A stretch of DNA of 64,000 nucleotides from Lysobacter sp. K5869 (GCF_018847975.1 NZ_CP072597.1:124001-188000), one strand, 5' to 3'. Counted from the first letter of the stretch, positions 9,315 through 18,140 are shown. Made by a program: numbers and translations. The notes: generated by a model from the sequence alone, not told the origin.

Positions 9315-10066
9315 GGCTCTTGCAAGGTCTCGTAGCCGCTTTCCTTCATGCGCGCGCGCAACAGCGCGAGCGCCCGGCCGATATTCTTCTCCACCGCCTT
9401 TACAGAAATGCCGCAGTGTTTCGCGATCTGCGTGTAACTCATTCCGTTGATGCGGTTGAGCAGGTAGATCTGGCGGCTGCGCACCGGCAACTGCATGATC
9501 GCCGCGCGCACCAGCGCCAGTTCCTGCTCGGTCGCCACGCGCTGGTCGTGGCTGGGTTCTTGCGACGGCAGCGCGTGGTAGTCCTCGTCCAGGCTGACGT
9601 GTTCGGGCGCGTGGCGGGTCTTCTGCCGGCGCCCGCGATCGTTGAGCGCGTTGATCGCGATGCGGTACATCAGGATCTTCAGCGCGTCGGCCGGCTGGTC
9701 GCGATAGCGCAGCATGCGCATCATCGTTTCCTGGGCGATGTCCTGGGCGTCCTCGTGCGAGGCGGCGGACTTGCGCAGGAACGCGATCAGCGCCTCGCGG
9801 TTGTCGCGCAGGAACGCGACGAATCCTTCGTCGTCCTGCTGCGCCGTCGCGACCTGATTCGCCGCCGCTGACTCCTCGCCCACGTCCACCTTCGCCCACG
9901 CCCCGGTTATCTGCTTCGATACTAGCCCAGCCTCCGCGGCCGGGCGAACGAAGCTCAAGTCGAAACCAGAACGGTCTTGCGCGCCGGACGCCGGCGCCAA
10001 TCCGATCTGGCCCATGCCGGTTTGATTCAAACCGACTTGAAGCACCGAGGTGAAGCGATTCGCCAA
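9311..10066 (-). CDS. ECF RNA polymerase sigma factor, FecI-like
   Basis: Sigma-70 region 2 is at about residues 85-150 (EDAQDIAQETMMRMLRYR) and region 4 at about 185-245 (PVRSRQIYLLNRINGMSYTQIAKHCGIS, a helix-turn-helix). The factor should direct transcription of its own receptor set when the TonB receptor is occupied. The start chosen is a TTG at 10066, which has a perfect Shine-Dalgarno (GGAGGAG) six bases upstream. It leaves an unusually long, Gln/Ala-rich N-terminus for this family, so an internal start nearer residue 60 remains possible. The stop overlaps the fecR start. Confidence 0.88.
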   Translation of the reverse strand: MANRFTSVLQVGLNQTGMGQIGLAPASGAQDRSGFDLSFVRPAAEAGLVSKQITGAWAKVDVGEESAAANQVATAQQDDEGFVAFLRDNREALIAFLRKSAASHEDAQDIAQETMMRMLRYRDQPADALKILMYRIAINALNDRGRRQKTRHAPEHVSLDEDYHALPSQEPSHDQRVATEQELALVRAAIMQLPVRSRQIYLLNRINGMSYTQIAKHCGISVKAVEKNIGRALALLRARMKESGYETLQEP

Positions 10067-10072
10067 ATCCAA

Positions 10073-10512
10073 CTCCTCCGCAAGCGTGATGATCGGCGCA
10101 AGACACGAATCGTGTGCCTACGTGGCACACGGGGCCCGATCTTCACGCCGGGCTCCCGTGCACACGCAAAGCGCGTTCCGTCGTCGCTGTCGCCGTTGCC
10201 GGCTGTTGTCGCGGCCGGACGCCCCAGGACGCCGGCCCGGGCCTGTCTCCATCGCAGCGCGCGGACCGTCCAGCCCCCTCGGCAGGACCGCCTTTCGACG
10301 CCGGGGTGGCCAGCGGCTCAGGCTCGCGCGGCTCGCGACTTCTGCAGAACCCGAACGTACAAACGCGCGGCGGCGCGCGCCCCCCTACCCGTTGCCGGGC
10401 GGCAAGGTGCGCAAAGCACGCGAAATGCGTCGAAACTGCGACAAAAACGAAGTTGGGGCTGACGGGCGGGAGAAATCGGCGGACCGGCGGCGGGGCCGGT
10501 CCGGGCAGCCGT
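10073..10512. other. upstream region of the ECF sigma gene
   Basis: There is no supported gene here. Two perfect inverted repeats lie just upstream of the sigma gene: ACACGA-A-TCGTGT at 10103-10115 and GTGTGCC-TACGT-GGCACAC at 10112-10130. They overlap and could be an operator or a leader hairpin. The remainder up to the ampE stop shows no recognisable element. Confidence 0.4.
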
Positions 10513-11424
10513 TCAGGCCACGAAACCGGCGATCACGAACAGCGCCAGCACCGCCAGCCACACCAGCAGGCTGCGCCAGACCAGACTCATCGCGTCGCGC
10601 AGCTCCGGCACCTCGCCGGTGACCACGGCCACGGCCTGCCCCGGCACGCCGGATTCGTTGACGTAGTCGGCGGCCTCCTCGGCCAGTTCGCACTTCACGC
10701 TGGCGCGGGCGACCGCGCCGAGGAAGCGGTTGTCCAGGCTGAAGCGCGCGCCGCCGGATTCGCGCCAGGCGCCGAGCACGGTGTCGAAGTTGCCGACCAG
10801 GGCCATCGCCAGGGTCAGCAGCTGCGCCACCGGCCAATCCAGCAACGACAACAAGGTGCGCGCGCCGCCGAGGGTCTCGCCGGGCAAGCGCCGCGAGGCC
10901 TCGCCCTCGGCCGCCAAGGCGGTCAGGCGATAGCCGAGCGCGCCGACCGGGCCGAGCAGCAGGAACCAGAACAGCACGCCGAACCAGCGCCGCAGCGCGC
11001 TGCGGAACACCGCCTCGACCAGCGAACCGCCGTCGAGCGCCGGAGTGGCGCCGTCCGGCCACAGCCGCGCCGCGGCTTCGCGGCGGGCGCCGGCGTCGCG
11101 CGCGGAGGCCAGCGCTTCCACATCCAGGTCCAGATCGCGCGGGCCCCAGGCGTAGAACAAAATGAAGATCGCGAACACCAGACCGCCGAGCCCGATCAGC
11201 GGTTCGGCCAGGGCCAGTTGGAACAGGCTCACCGCCAGCAACGGCGGCACCAGCGCGATCACGATGCCCCAGCGGCCGCGCCAGAAGCTGCCCTCGGGAA
11301 AGCGGCTGTCGATCCAACGCAGCCAATCGTCGAACCAACCGAAGTGGCGCACGCCGGCGGCCAGCGATTGGGCGAGATGGCCGAGCACCAGAGCGACGAC
11401 GGCGGCGATCAGGGTGACGGACAT
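10513..11424 (-). CDS. ampE: AmpE-like regulatory signalling modulator
   Basis: The 303-residue polytopic membrane protein has the AmpE start pattern (MSVTLIAAVVALVLGHL) and hydrophobic segments at about 3-22, 50-100, 160-185 and 280-302. It also has the conserved motif YAWGPRDLDLDVEA that precedes the cytosolic helical part, and LGGARTLLSLLDWPVAQLLTLA. AmpE is an inner-membrane protein linked to ampC beta-lactamase induction and often encoded beside ampD. No ampD is in this window. It is transcribed in the same direction as erpA-nudC but separated from nudC by a strong hairpin, so probably independently. Confidence 0.82.
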   Translation of the reverse strand: MSVTLIAAVVALVLGHLAQSLAAGVRHFGWFDDWLRWIDSRFPEGSFWRGRWGIVIALVPPLLAVSLFQLALAEPLIGLGGLVFAIFILFYAWGPRDLDLDVEALASARDAGARREAAARLWPDGATPALDGGSLVEAVFRSALRRWFGVLFWFLLLGPVGALGYRLTALAAEGEASRRLPGETLGGARTLLSLLDWPVAQLLTLAMALVGNFDTVLGAWRESGGARFSLDNRFLGAVARASVKCELAEEAADYVNESGVPGQAVAVVTGEVPELRDAMSLVWRSLLVWLAVLALFVIAGFVA

Positions 11425-11522
11425 CGGGACGACGCTCCTGGCGTGGCGAATCTGGCCCGGATTCTAGCGCGACCGTGTGCAGGCGAGGTCGCGCACGACG
11501 GCAGCGCTGACGGTCGCGCAAA

Positions 11523-11581
11523 CGCATCGAGCCTGAAGCCCTCCCGCGGCGTCGCGCGTGGAGGGCTTCAGGCCCGATGCG
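11523..11581. terminator. long hairpin downstream of nudC
   Basis: Two 22-bp arms (11523-11544 and 11560-11581) are complementary except for one position that can form G-U. They are separated by a 15-nt loop. It sits directly after the nudC stop on the minus strand. There is no T-run, so it is either a factor-dependent end, an mRNA 3' stabiliser, or a repeat-type element. Confidence 0.5.
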
Positions 11582-11610
11582 TTCTGCGGCGCGACCGCCT
11601 CATACCCCGG

Positions 11611-12576
11611 TCAACGCCGCGCGCGTTCCTCGGCGGCCAGCCGCCACTGTTCGATCAGCCAGCGCGAAATCGAGATGCTCGGCGACAGCAGATAGCCTTC
11701 GCCGTCGTCCGCGCCGCGTTCGCCGCGCGCGATGGCGGCGCGGATTTCCTCGAGGGTGAACCAACGCACTTCTTCGAGTTCGGCGCTGCTCTGCGGTTCG
11801 TCCGCGCCGGCCTCGGCGGCGAAGCCGAGCATCAGCGCGCCGGGGAACGGCCACGGCTGCGAACCCAGATAGCGGCAGCTGCGCACGCGCACGCCGGTTT
11901 CTTCCAGCACTTCGCGCGCGACGGTCTGCTCCAACGATTCGCCCGGCTCGACGAAACCGGCGATCACCGAGAACCGGCGCGCCGGCCACGCCGCCTGGCG
12001 GCCGAGCAGCAAGCGTTCGCCGTCGCTGACCGCGACGATCACCGCCGGATCGGTGCGCGGGTAATGTTCGATGCCGCATTGCCCGCAGCGGCCGGCCCAG
12101 CCAGCGCGCTCGAATCCGACCATGCCGCCGCAGACGCCGCAGAAACGGTTGCGGCCGCGCCAGAACTGCAGCGCGCGCGCCTGGGCGAACACGCTGGCGT
12201 GCAGCAGCGGCCAGTGCGCGGCGGCGGCGCGCAGGTCGACCCGACGCGGCGCGTCGAAGGCGACCAGTTCGGCGTCGATGGCGAACCACGCGCCGCCCTC
12301 GCCGTCGAGGCCGAGAAAGATCGCCGCGCCGGGCCCGCCCGGACCTTCGCTGAGTTCGCGGCCGAGCGGCGCGCGCAAGGCGCCGTCGTCGCCGGCCAGC
12401 GCGTTGCCGGTGGCGTCGAGCACGATCACCCGCGCGCCGGGCCACAGTTCGATCAAGGCCTCGGGCTGATCGCGCAGATGATCGGCGCGGTCCAGCGCCG
12501 CGCGCCAGGCCGCGTCGGCTTCGACGAAGGCGAAGGGGCGCGCGGCCTGCGTCAGGGCGGCTTCGGCGGTACTCAC
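11611..12576 (-). CDS. nudC: NAD(+)/NADH pyrophosphatase NudC
   Basis: The 321-residue protein has a C4 zinc site (CGVCGG and CGQCG, about residues 128-147). The Nudix box [20 protein letters not shown] follows near 195, and [12 protein letters not shown], the NudC-specific signature, comes after it. NudC hydrolyses NADH to NMNH and AMP and removes NAD caps from RNA. The start chosen is a GTG at 12576 that overlaps the erpA stop as GTGA, so the two genes are translationally coupled. A longer reading through erpA is possible only as an out-of-frame artefact. Length is somewhat above the 257 residues of the E. coli enzyme because of the N-terminal domain. Confidence 0.9.
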   Translation of the reverse strand: MSTAEAALTQAARPFAFVEADAAWRAALDRADHLRDQPEALIELWPGARVIVLDATGNALAGDDGALRAPLGRELSEGPGGPGAAIFLGLDGEGGAWFAIDAELVAFDAPRRVDLRAAAAHWPLLHASVFAQARALQFWRGRNRFCGVCGGMVGFERAGWAGRCGQCGIEHYPRTDPAVIVAVSDGERLLLGRQAAWPARRFSVIAGFVEPGESLEQTVAREVLEETGVRVRSCRYLGSQPWPFPGALMLGFAAEAGADEPQSSAELEEVRWFTLEEIRAAIARGERGADDGEGYLLSPSISISRWLIEQWRLAAEERARR

Positions 12577-12947
12577 ACGCCGAACGAGGAACCGCAGCCG
12601 CAGGTGGTCTTCGCGTTCGGATTGCGGATCACGAACTGCGAGCCGTGCAAGCTCTCGGTGTAGTCGACTTCCGCGCCCATCAGGTATTGCAGGCTGAGCG
12701 GATCGACCAGCAAGGTGACGCCGTCGGTCTGCACCGCCAGATCGTCCTCGCCCTGCTGCTCGTCGAACTCGAAGCCGTATTGGAAGCCCGAGCAGCCGCC
12801 GCCTTGGATGTAGACGCGCAGCTTGAGCGCGTCGTTGCCTTCCTCGGCGATCAGCTCGCGCACCTTGCGCGCGGCCGAGGAGGTGAACTGCAGCGGGCGG
12901 TCCAGCGACTGGTAACCCGGCGCGGCGTTGAGCGTGGCGATTTCCAT
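12573..12947 (-). CDS. erpA: iron-sulfur cluster insertion protein ErpA
   Basis: The 124-residue A-type carrier starts at MEIATLN. The three conserved cysteines are present: [11 protein letters not shown] in the middle and CGCGSSF at the C-terminus. These bind a transient Fe-S cluster that is handed to apo-proteins, including those of isoprenoid synthesis and respiration. It resembles ErpA more than IscA or SufA in the [13 protein letters not shown] region, and there are no isc or suf neighbours. It is the first gene of an apparent erpA-nudC transcript, and its stop overlaps the nudC GTG start. Confidence 0.92.
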   Translation of the reverse strand: MEIATLNAAPGYQSLDRPLQFTSSAARKVRELIAEEGNDALKLRVYIQGGGCSGFQYGFEFDEQQGEDDLAVQTDGVTLLVDPLSLQYLMGAEVDYTESLHGSQFVIRNPNAKTTCGCGSSFGV

Positions 12948-13173
12948 GTGCAAAGGATAAGGCCGCGTGCCGCGCATTCAAGCGCGTCAGACGAACACAG
13001 CGGATCGCGGCGTGGCGCGTGGAGGTGCGGTTTGGGGTGGTTGGGGGGCTGGCGGCGCCCTGCGCGGCCGTAAAGCCGGGTCGCGGCTCGAATACGGGCT
13101 GGGGCGGGAAGCGGTCCGGCGAATCTCACCGCGACGGGACGCTCAACCCCGGCGGGCGCTTCCGCGCCCCCGA

Positions 13174-13953
13174 TCAACCGCCCGAGTGCCCCACCTCGAT
13201 GGTCGGCACCGGCACGGCGTCGCGGGTCGCGTCCGCCCAGGTGAAGGACTGCTCGACCGCGGCGCCGGACTGCGGGGTCAGCCGTACCGTCACCCGCACC
13301 GGGGTCAGCCCGGCCGGCACGAACACATCGCCCTCGACCTGCTCGAAATATTTGAACGAATAGGCCGCGCCCGGCGCGTCGGCCTGCTGGCGCAGGTCGC
13401 TCCAGGCCAACTTTTCGAGCTTGCCGTTGCGGGTGCCTTCCAGGGCCAGACTCAGCCGCCCGGCGCTGACCGCGCCGCGGTTGAGGTTCTGGGTCAAGGT
13501 GGTGGTGAAGTGCCAGGCCGAGGGCGCGCCGTCCTGCGGCTGCATCTTCAAGGCATGCACGGTGAGGCCGCGACGCTGGCCGGTGGCGCCGACCAGACGC
13601 TCATAGAACGCCACGTCGGCGCGCAGGCCGGAGATCTCTTCGTCGCGCTCGGCCAGGGCGCTCTGCAGGTCGCGGTTGGCCTGCCGGCTGATCGCGTCCG
13701 AGCGGCCGAGGGTGGCCACGCGCTGGCGCAGCTGTTCCAGCTCGGCCTGCATCTGGCGCGGGGTCTGCGCCGCGGCCGGAGCCGGCGGCGGCGCGTCCTG
13801 GCCGCTGAACGACCGCCACAGCCCCCAGGCGCCGAACGCCAGGGCCGCCGCCAACAACGCCATCGCCGGCAGGCGCCAGCGGTGCGACGGGTGCGCGGCG
13901 CCCGCCGCCGGGGTCGCCGGGGCGGGACGGGGTTGGCTGCTTTGCTCGCTCAT
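13174..13953 (-). CDS. DUF6776-type membrane-anchored protein (copy 2)
   Basis: The 259-residue protein starts at MSEQSSQ. It has a Pro/Ala-rich cytosolic head, one membrane helix (about 35-52), a coiled coil (about 70-125, with QMQAELEQLRQRVATLG), and a beta-rich C-terminal domain with VAFYERLVGATGQRRGL and TTLTQNLNRGAVSAGRL. The same two signatures occur in the gene at 14415-15152, so the pair are paralogues flanking the bactofilin. Best described as DUF6776; no function is known. The topology suggests a periplasmic sensor or scaffold tied to the bactofilin cytoskeleton. Confidence 0.78.
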   Translation of the reverse strand: MSEQSSQPRPAPATPAAGAAHPSHRWRLPAMALLAAALAFGAWGLWRSFSGQDAPPPAPAAAQTPRQMQAELEQLRQRVATLGRSDAISRQANRDLQSALAERDEEISGLRADVAFYERLVGATGQRRGLTVHALKMQPQDGAPSAWHFTTTLTQNLNRGAVSAGRLSLALEGTRNGKLEKLAWSDLRQQADAPGAAYSFKYFEQVEGDVFVPAGLTPVRVTVRLTPQSGAAVEQSFTWADATRDAVPVPTIEVGHSGG

Positions 13954-13985
13954 CCGCCCCAGCGTGAGGGCGGCGGCGGCCGGGC

Positions 13986-14411
13986 TCAATCCACCAGGAC
14001 GCCGGCGGTAATCGCGGCTTCAGGCGGCGGCAACGCGGCCGCGGCGTCGGCGTGGATCAGGCGGCCGGTGAGCTGCGAGCCGGCGGTCATCTCGACCACC
14101 TTGTAATGGACATTGCCCTCGACCCGGGCCTTGGAGGCCAGCTCGACCCGCTCGCTGGCGTAGACGTCGCCGTGCAGGGTGCCGTTGATGACCACCACCG
14201 GCGCGCGCACCTCGCCCTCGATGCTGCCGTTCTCGGCCAGGGTCAGGCTGGCCGGCTGGCCGTCGACGGCGATCAGCTTGCCGATGATGCGGCCTTCGAT
14301 ATACAGGCCGCCGCTGAACTGCAGGTCGCCGCGGATCACCACCTGCGAGCCGATCATGGTGTCGACCTGGCCTTCGCGCAGCGGGGCCGGTTTGCTGTTG
14401 GTCTTGAACAT
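13986..14411 (-). CDS. bactofilin (polymer-forming cytoskeletal protein)
   Basis: The 141-residue protein is dominated by a right-handed beta-helix pattern (about residues 18-115) with repeating strands. GGLYIEGRIIGKLIAVDGQ, NGSIEGEVRAPVVVINGTL and HGDVYASERVELASKARVEG are examples. Short disordered ends flank it, as in bactofilins. Bactofilins form filaments beneath the inner membrane and position wall-modifying enzymes. The gene lies between two DUF6776-like genes (3 nt from the upstream stop, about 32 nt to the downstream ATG), so the three probably form one operon and may act together. Confidence 0.93.
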   Translation of the reverse strand: MFKTNSKPAPLREGQVDTMIGSQVVIRGDLQFSGGLYIEGRIIGKLIAVDGQPASLTLAENGSIEGEVRAPVVVINGTLHGDVYASERVELASKARVEGNVHYKVVEMTAGSQLTGRLIHADAAAALPPPEAAITAGVLVD

Positions 14412-14414
14412 CTG

Positions 14415-15152
14415 TCAGGTTTCCCCAGTCGTTACGGTGACACCGCTCTTCCAGCCGAAACGCTGCTCGATCGAGGCGTTCTCTCCGCGCAACGAAACGC
14501 GTACGCGTTGCGGAGTGAACCCGGCCGGCAGCATCACGCTGCCGTCGAGGGTCTGGAAGTAGCGGAAGGAGTAGTCCTGGGCGGGCGCCTTGGACTTCTG
14601 GTGCAACTCGTCCCAACCGATGCTGGCGAGCTTGCCGCCGCGCACCCCCTCGACCTGAAACTGCAGCCCCCCGCTGCTCACCGCTCCGCGGTTCAGGTTC
14701 TGGGTCAGGACGATCTGGTACCGCCAGGTGCCGCCGGCCTCGGGGTGGAATTCCACCGAATGCACGTTCAGCCCCTTGGCCGGCGCGGTGGCGCCGACCA
14801 GGCGTTCGTAAAAGGCCACGTCGGCGCGCAGGTCGGAGATCTCCTCCTCGCGCTGGGCCAGCGAGCTTTGCACCTGCTTGTTGGCGGCGCGGCTGATCTG
14901 GTCGGAGCGCTGCAGGTTGGCCTCGCGCTGGGCCAGCTTGTCCAGCTCGCCCTGGCGCTGGCGCAGCTCGCGCTGGGTCTGGTCGAGCTCGGACTTGAGC
15001 TTGGGCAGCTGCGGCGCGGCCAGCGACTGCGACCACCACCAGGCCAGCGCCAGCGACACCGCCCACGCCACGCCTACCGCCGACCAGATATAAGGTCGCT
15101 TGTCCGGCTGCTGCTGGACGATGACGAAGCGCGGCGGCGGCGTTTTGCTCAT
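14415..15152 (-). CDS. DUF6776-type membrane-anchored protein (copy 1)
   Basis: The 245-residue protein starts at MSKTPPPRF. It has a membrane helix (about 23-42), a coiled coil (about 48-105, rich in Gln/Arg/Leu heptads), then a beta-rich domain with VAFYERLVGATAPAKGL and VLTQNLNRGAVSSGGL. These signatures match the gene at 13174-13953. It is the first gene of the three-gene bactofilin operon and is divergent from a DUF4126 gene. Function is unknown. A link between the inner membrane, the cell wall and the bactofilin filament is an inference from order and topology. Confidence 0.78.
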   Translation of the reverse strand: MSKTPPPRFVIVQQQPDKRPYIWSAVGVAWAVSLALAWWWSQSLAAPQLPKLKSELDQTQRELRQRQGELDKLAQREANLQRSDQISRAANKQVQSSLAQREEEISDLRADVAFYERLVGATAPAKGLNVHSVEFHPEAGGTWRYQIVLTQNLNRGAVSSGGLQFQVEGVRGGKLASIGWDELHQKSKAPAQDYSFRYFQTLDGSVMLPAGFTPQRVRVSLRGENASIEQRFGWKSGVTVTTGET

Positions 15153-15223
15153 GCGAGAACCTCGACGGCCCGGAGCCGCCGCTTTACCTATACTCAACCT
15201 TCAATCTTAACGGGAACGCCACG

Positions 15224-15817
15224 ATGTCCGATGCGCACCTGTTCGCAGTTGGCGTAGTTCTGGCCTGGCTGTCGGGCGTGCGGGTCTACCTGACCGTGTT
15301 CGGGGTCGGGCTGGCCGGCATGTTGGGCTGGCTGGACCTGCCGCCGGCCTTGCAGGCGACCCAATCGCCGTGGGTGCTCGGCGTCTGCGGCCTGCTGACG
15401 GTCGGCGAGTTCTTCGCCGACAAGATCCCCGGCGTGGATTCGGGCTGGGACTTGCTGCACACCCTGCTGCGGGTGCCGGTCGGCGCGTTCCTGGCCGCAG
15501 CGACGATGTCGCCCGACGGCCAGCTCAGCGGCGGCGCCCTCGCCGCCGGCGCCGGCGTGGCGCTGACCAGCCACCTGCTCAAGTCCGGCTCGCGCGCCCT
15601 GCTCAACACCTCGCCCGAACCGGTCAGCAACTGGGCCGCCTCGATCACCGAGGACGCCGCCGTGCTCGGCGTGCTGGCGCTGGCCTTCGCCCATCCGTGG
15701 CTGAGCCTGGGCATCGTCGCGACGATCACGTTGGTGTTGGTGTTGGCGCTGTGGTGGCTGTGGCGCTTGCTGTTCCGGCGGCGCAAGCGCGAGCCGAAGC
15801 CGTTGCAGGCGGGGTAA
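15224..15817 (+). CDS. DUF4126 family membrane protein
   Basis: The 197-residue protein is very hydrophobic with about four to five membrane segments. The motif FFADKIPGVDSGWD (about residues 63-76) and the GAGVALTSHLLKSGSRALLN region are typical of DUF4126. A basic tail (RRRKREPKPLQ) would face the cytosol. The gene is divergent from the bactofilin operon, with only 71 bp between starts. A stem-loop with a T-run follows it. The role of this family is unknown. Confidence 0.82.
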   Translation: MSDAHLFAVGVVLAWLSGVRVYLTVFGVGLAGMLGWLDLPPALQATQSPWVLGVCGLLTVGEFFADKIPGVDSGWDLLHTLLRVPVGAFLAAATMSPDGQLSGGALAAGAGVALTSHLLKSGSRALLNTSPEPVSNWAASITEDAAVLGVLALAFAHPWLSLGIVATITLVLVLALWWLWRLLFRRRKREPKPLQAG

Positions 15818-15840
15818 GGCCGCGGCCGGTTCGTTCGGAA

Positions 15841-15870
15841 AAAAACCGCCGGCCGCGCTGGCGGCTTTTT
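15841..15870 (+). terminator. intrinsic terminator of the DUF4126 gene
   Basis: A GC stem (CCGCC at 15846-15850 with GGCGG at 15860-15864) is extended by A/T pairs and followed by TTTTT at 15866-15870. It lies 25-50 nt after the stop codon. Confidence 0.65.
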
Positions 15871-15898
15871 CGTATGCGCGCGGTTGTCGCCGAAGCTT

Positions 15899-16000
15899 CC
15901 TGTAGGAGCGGCGTAAGCCGCGACCGCGAGGTTTCCGCTCGCATCGCCGCTTTCGGCGTAGTTGCGTTGCCGCGGTCGCGACTTGCGTCGCTCCTACAGG
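15899..16000. repeat. REP-like palindromic element
   Basis: Arms at 15899-15928 and 15971-16000 are complementary with a few mismatches, the left arm starting CCTGTAGGAGCGGC. It is of the same family as 1031-1132. It and the next copy lie in tandem in the 584-bp gap between the DUF4126 gene and bfr; no gene is seen in that gap. Confidence 0.8.
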
Positions 16001-16085
16001 CAGCAAAGGCCGTTGCGCGGCGAACGGGTTGAATCGTTTTTCAGAAGCAACGATACGCCCCATCTCAAACACTCTGGCCGAAGCC

Positions 16086-16186
16086 CCTGTAGGAGCGGCG
16101 CGAGCCGCGACCGCGAAGCTTCCACTCGCGCCGCAACGTTCGCCGTAGTTGCGCTGCCGCGGTCGCGACTCGCGTCGCTCCTACAG
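16086..16186. repeat. REP-like palindromic element
   Basis: Arms at 16086-16115 and 16158-16186 are inverted copies of the TGTAGGAGCGGC element. It is 86 bp from the previous copy, so the two form a closely spaced pair. Confidence 0.8.
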
Positions 16187-16218
16187 AAAGCGATCGCCGC
16201 AACGTTTCGAGCGGCCAC

Positions 16219-16248
16219 AAAAAAAGCCGCCGGCACGTGGCCGGCGGC
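16219..16248 (-). terminator. intrinsic terminator read on the minus strand
   Basis: A 9-bp perfect GC stem (16226-16234 with 16240-16248) has a 5-nt loop and is followed, on the minus strand, by seven T residues (A-run at 16219-16225). It is about 155 nt downstream of the bfr stop and probably ends the bfr transcript. Confidence 0.75.
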
Positions 16249-16401
16249 TCGGATTTCGTCTGGCTGGCTCGACGATGCGCATCGCCGCGGCTGGCTGGAG
16301 ACTTCGCCGCTCAACGCGGCTGCGGCGCATCGATCCGTCTGGCTGGCGTCGGCTGGCTCGTGGATCGCGCCGCGGCGAGGGAGCGCGAAGCTCCCGCGCG
16401 C

Positions 16402-16878
16402 TTACTCGTCGCCTTCGATCTTGGTCAGCAGATAATTCTGCTCGCCCAGGCGCCCGATCAGCGCCAGCTGGGTTTCGATCCAATCGACGTGCTCTTCTTC
16501 CGAATCCAGGATGTCGGCGAACAGCTGCCGGCTGACGTAATCGCCGACGCTTTCGCAATGCTTGATCGCTTCGCGCAGCAGCGGGATCGCGTCCAGCTCC
16601 AAGGCCAGATCGCACTCCAGCAGTTCGCGCGGGTTCTCGCCGATGCGCAGCTTGCCCAGCGCCTGGAAGTTCGGCAGGCCGTCGAGGAAGAGGATGCGGT
16701 CCGACAGCTTGTCGGCGTGCTTCATCTCGTCGATGGACTCGTGGTACTCGTGCTCGGCGAGTTCCTTGAGCCCCCAGTTCTTCAGCATCTTGGCGTGCAG
16801 GAAGTACTGGTTGATCGCGGTCAGCTCGTTGAAGAGCGCCTTGTTGAGAAATTCGATGACTTTGGGATCGCCCTTCAT
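16402..16878 (-). CDS. bfr: bacterioferritin
   Basis: The 158-residue protein starts at [10 protein letters not shown], the usual bacterioferritin N-terminus and length. All ferroxidase ligands are present at the standard positions: Glu18, Glu51, His54, Glu94, Glu127 and His130. The haem-ligand Met52 is also there ([10 protein letters not shown]). It forms a 24-mer shell that oxidises and stores iron. The bacterioferritin-associated ferredoxin gene lies 177 nt upstream on the same strand. No Fur box was seen directly in front of bfr itself. Confidence 0.97.
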   Translation of the reverse strand: MKGDPKVIEFLNKALFNELTAINQYFLHAKMLKNWGLKELAEHEYHESIDEMKHADKLSDRILFLDGLPNFQALGKLRIGENPRELLECDLALELDAIPLLREAIKHCESVGDYVSRQLFADILDSEEEHVDWIETQLALIGRLGEQNYLLTKIEGDE

Positions 16879-17055
16879 GGCCGGCCTCCGGTTGCGATGG
16901 GCGGCACTGTAGCCCTTTCGCGCGGGCCGTGACGAAACGCGAATCGTGCGCAACGGGACTCGCGAATCGCTCGCATGCGCACGCGAAAACGGCCGCTCAC
17001 GGCGGCCGTTGTTGATCGAACTCGAAGCGCGCGGCCGAAGCCGGCGAGAAGTGCG

Positions 17056-17259
17056 TCAGGCCGCTTGCGGCAACACCGACAGCGGCAGTTCGCGCACGTT
17101 GCGCGCCTGCTCCAGCAAAGCGCCGGCCAGTTCCAGGCAGCTGCCGCAATTGGCGCCGGCGCCGGTGCGCATGGTCAGCTCCGGCACGCTGCGGCAACCG
17201 GCCTCGGCGGCCTGGCGGATATCGCGATCGGTGACTCCGTTGCAGATGCAGACGTACAC
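17056..17259 (-). CDS. bfd: bacterioferritin-associated ferredoxin
   Basis: The 67-residue [2Fe-2S] protein has four cluster cysteines, CICNG at the N-terminus and CGSC at about residues 38-41. It starts with GTG. Bfd docks on bacterioferritin and reduces stored ferric iron so that it can leave the shell. It lies next to bfr in the same direction. A Fur-box-like sequence at 17315-17329, about 56 bp upstream of the start, would induce it under iron limitation, when stored iron must be mobilised. Confidence 0.95.
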   Translation of the reverse strand: MYVCICNGVTDRDIRQAAEAGCRSVPELTMRTGAGANCGSCLELAGALLEQARNVRELPLSVLPQAA

Positions 17260-17314
17260 GGGCGCTGGTCTTCGGTAGGCAGCCGGCTGGCTGCGGAGAC
17301 CATTCCGCCACGAA

Positions 17315-17329
17315 TGAGAATGATTGTCA
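17315..17329. promoter_or_regulatory. Fur box upstream of bfd
   Basis: TGAGAATGATTGTCA matches the 7-1-7 Fur consensus TGATAATNATTATCA at all but two positions. It stands out in an otherwise very GC-rich region, 56 bp upstream of the bfd start codon. Confidence 0.8.
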
Positions 17330-17394
17330 ATTAACGGCAGCCCAATCCGCCACGGCCGTCGCCCAGCCGGGTCGGCATCCGTCCGGAGGCCGCC

Positions 17395-18015
17395 TCAGAC
17401 GCCCGGCTCGGACCCGCCGCCGCAGGCCGAATGCCCGCCGCCGCTGCGCGCGCGCGGCCGCTGGTGCTGGCGACCGCCCAGCCCGGCCTCGCGGCGCGGA
17501 TCGGGCACCGGGCACGGCGTCGGCACCGCCAGGGCGCCGGCCACGTGCTGGGCGAACGGAGCCAGATGGCGCAGGGCGCTGGCGTAGACGCCGCGCTTGA
17601 ACATCACCACGTGCTCGATCGGGTACCAGAAATCCACCCAGCGCCAGTGATCGAACTCGGGCTTCTCGGTGGCGTCCAGGCACAAGTCCGACTCCTCGCC
17701 GGTCAGCCGCAGCAGGAACCAGACCTGTTTCTGGCCGATGCAGACCAGCCGGTCGTTGCGCCGCACCGCCCGCCGCGGTAGCCGGTAACGCAGCCAGCCG
17801 GGGGTGGCGCCGAGGACTTCGACGTGATGGGGGTGCAGGCCGGTCTCTTCGCGCAGCTCGCGGTACATCGCCTCGAGCGGGGTCTCGTCCGAGTTCATCC
17901 CGCCCTGCGGGAACTGCCAGCCGTCGCGATGCACCCGGCGCGCCCAGAACAGGCGGCCGTCCGGATGCATCAACACGATGCCTACATTGGGTCTGTAGCC
18001 GTCCGGATCGATCAC
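17395..18015 (-). CDS. rppH: RNA pyrophosphohydrolase RppH
   Basis: The 206-residue Nudix enzyme starts with GTG at 18015. There a Shine-Dalgarno GGAG lies eight bases upstream, and the protein begins [13 protein letters not shown] as RppH does. The Nudix box is [20 protein letters not shown] (about residues 38-57), preceded by WQFPQG. RppH removes pyrophosphate from the 5' end of mRNA and so triggers decay. The last 45 residues are a Pro/Gly/Arg/His-rich tail beyond the E. coli length (176). It looks disordered. Confidence 0.92.
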   Translation of the reverse strand: MIDPDGYRPNVGIVLMHPDGRLFWARRVHRDGWQFPQGGMNSDETPLEAMYRELREETGLHPHHVEVLGATPGWLRYRLPRRAVRRNDRLVCIGQKQVWFLLRLTGEESDLCLDATEKPEFDHWRWVDFWYPIEHVVMFKRGVYASALRHLAPFAQHVAGALAVPTPCPVPDPRREAGLGGRQHQRPRARSGGGHSACGGGSEPGV

Positions 18016-18140
18016 GATGCGGACTCCGAATTTCACTGTCTCCGACTCTGCCACGGGGTCGGCCAGAGGACAAGCCGGGCAAAACGCGGGCAAAGGATTG
18101 ACAAGACCGGCGCGGACATGAAGAATGCGCGGCTCACCGT

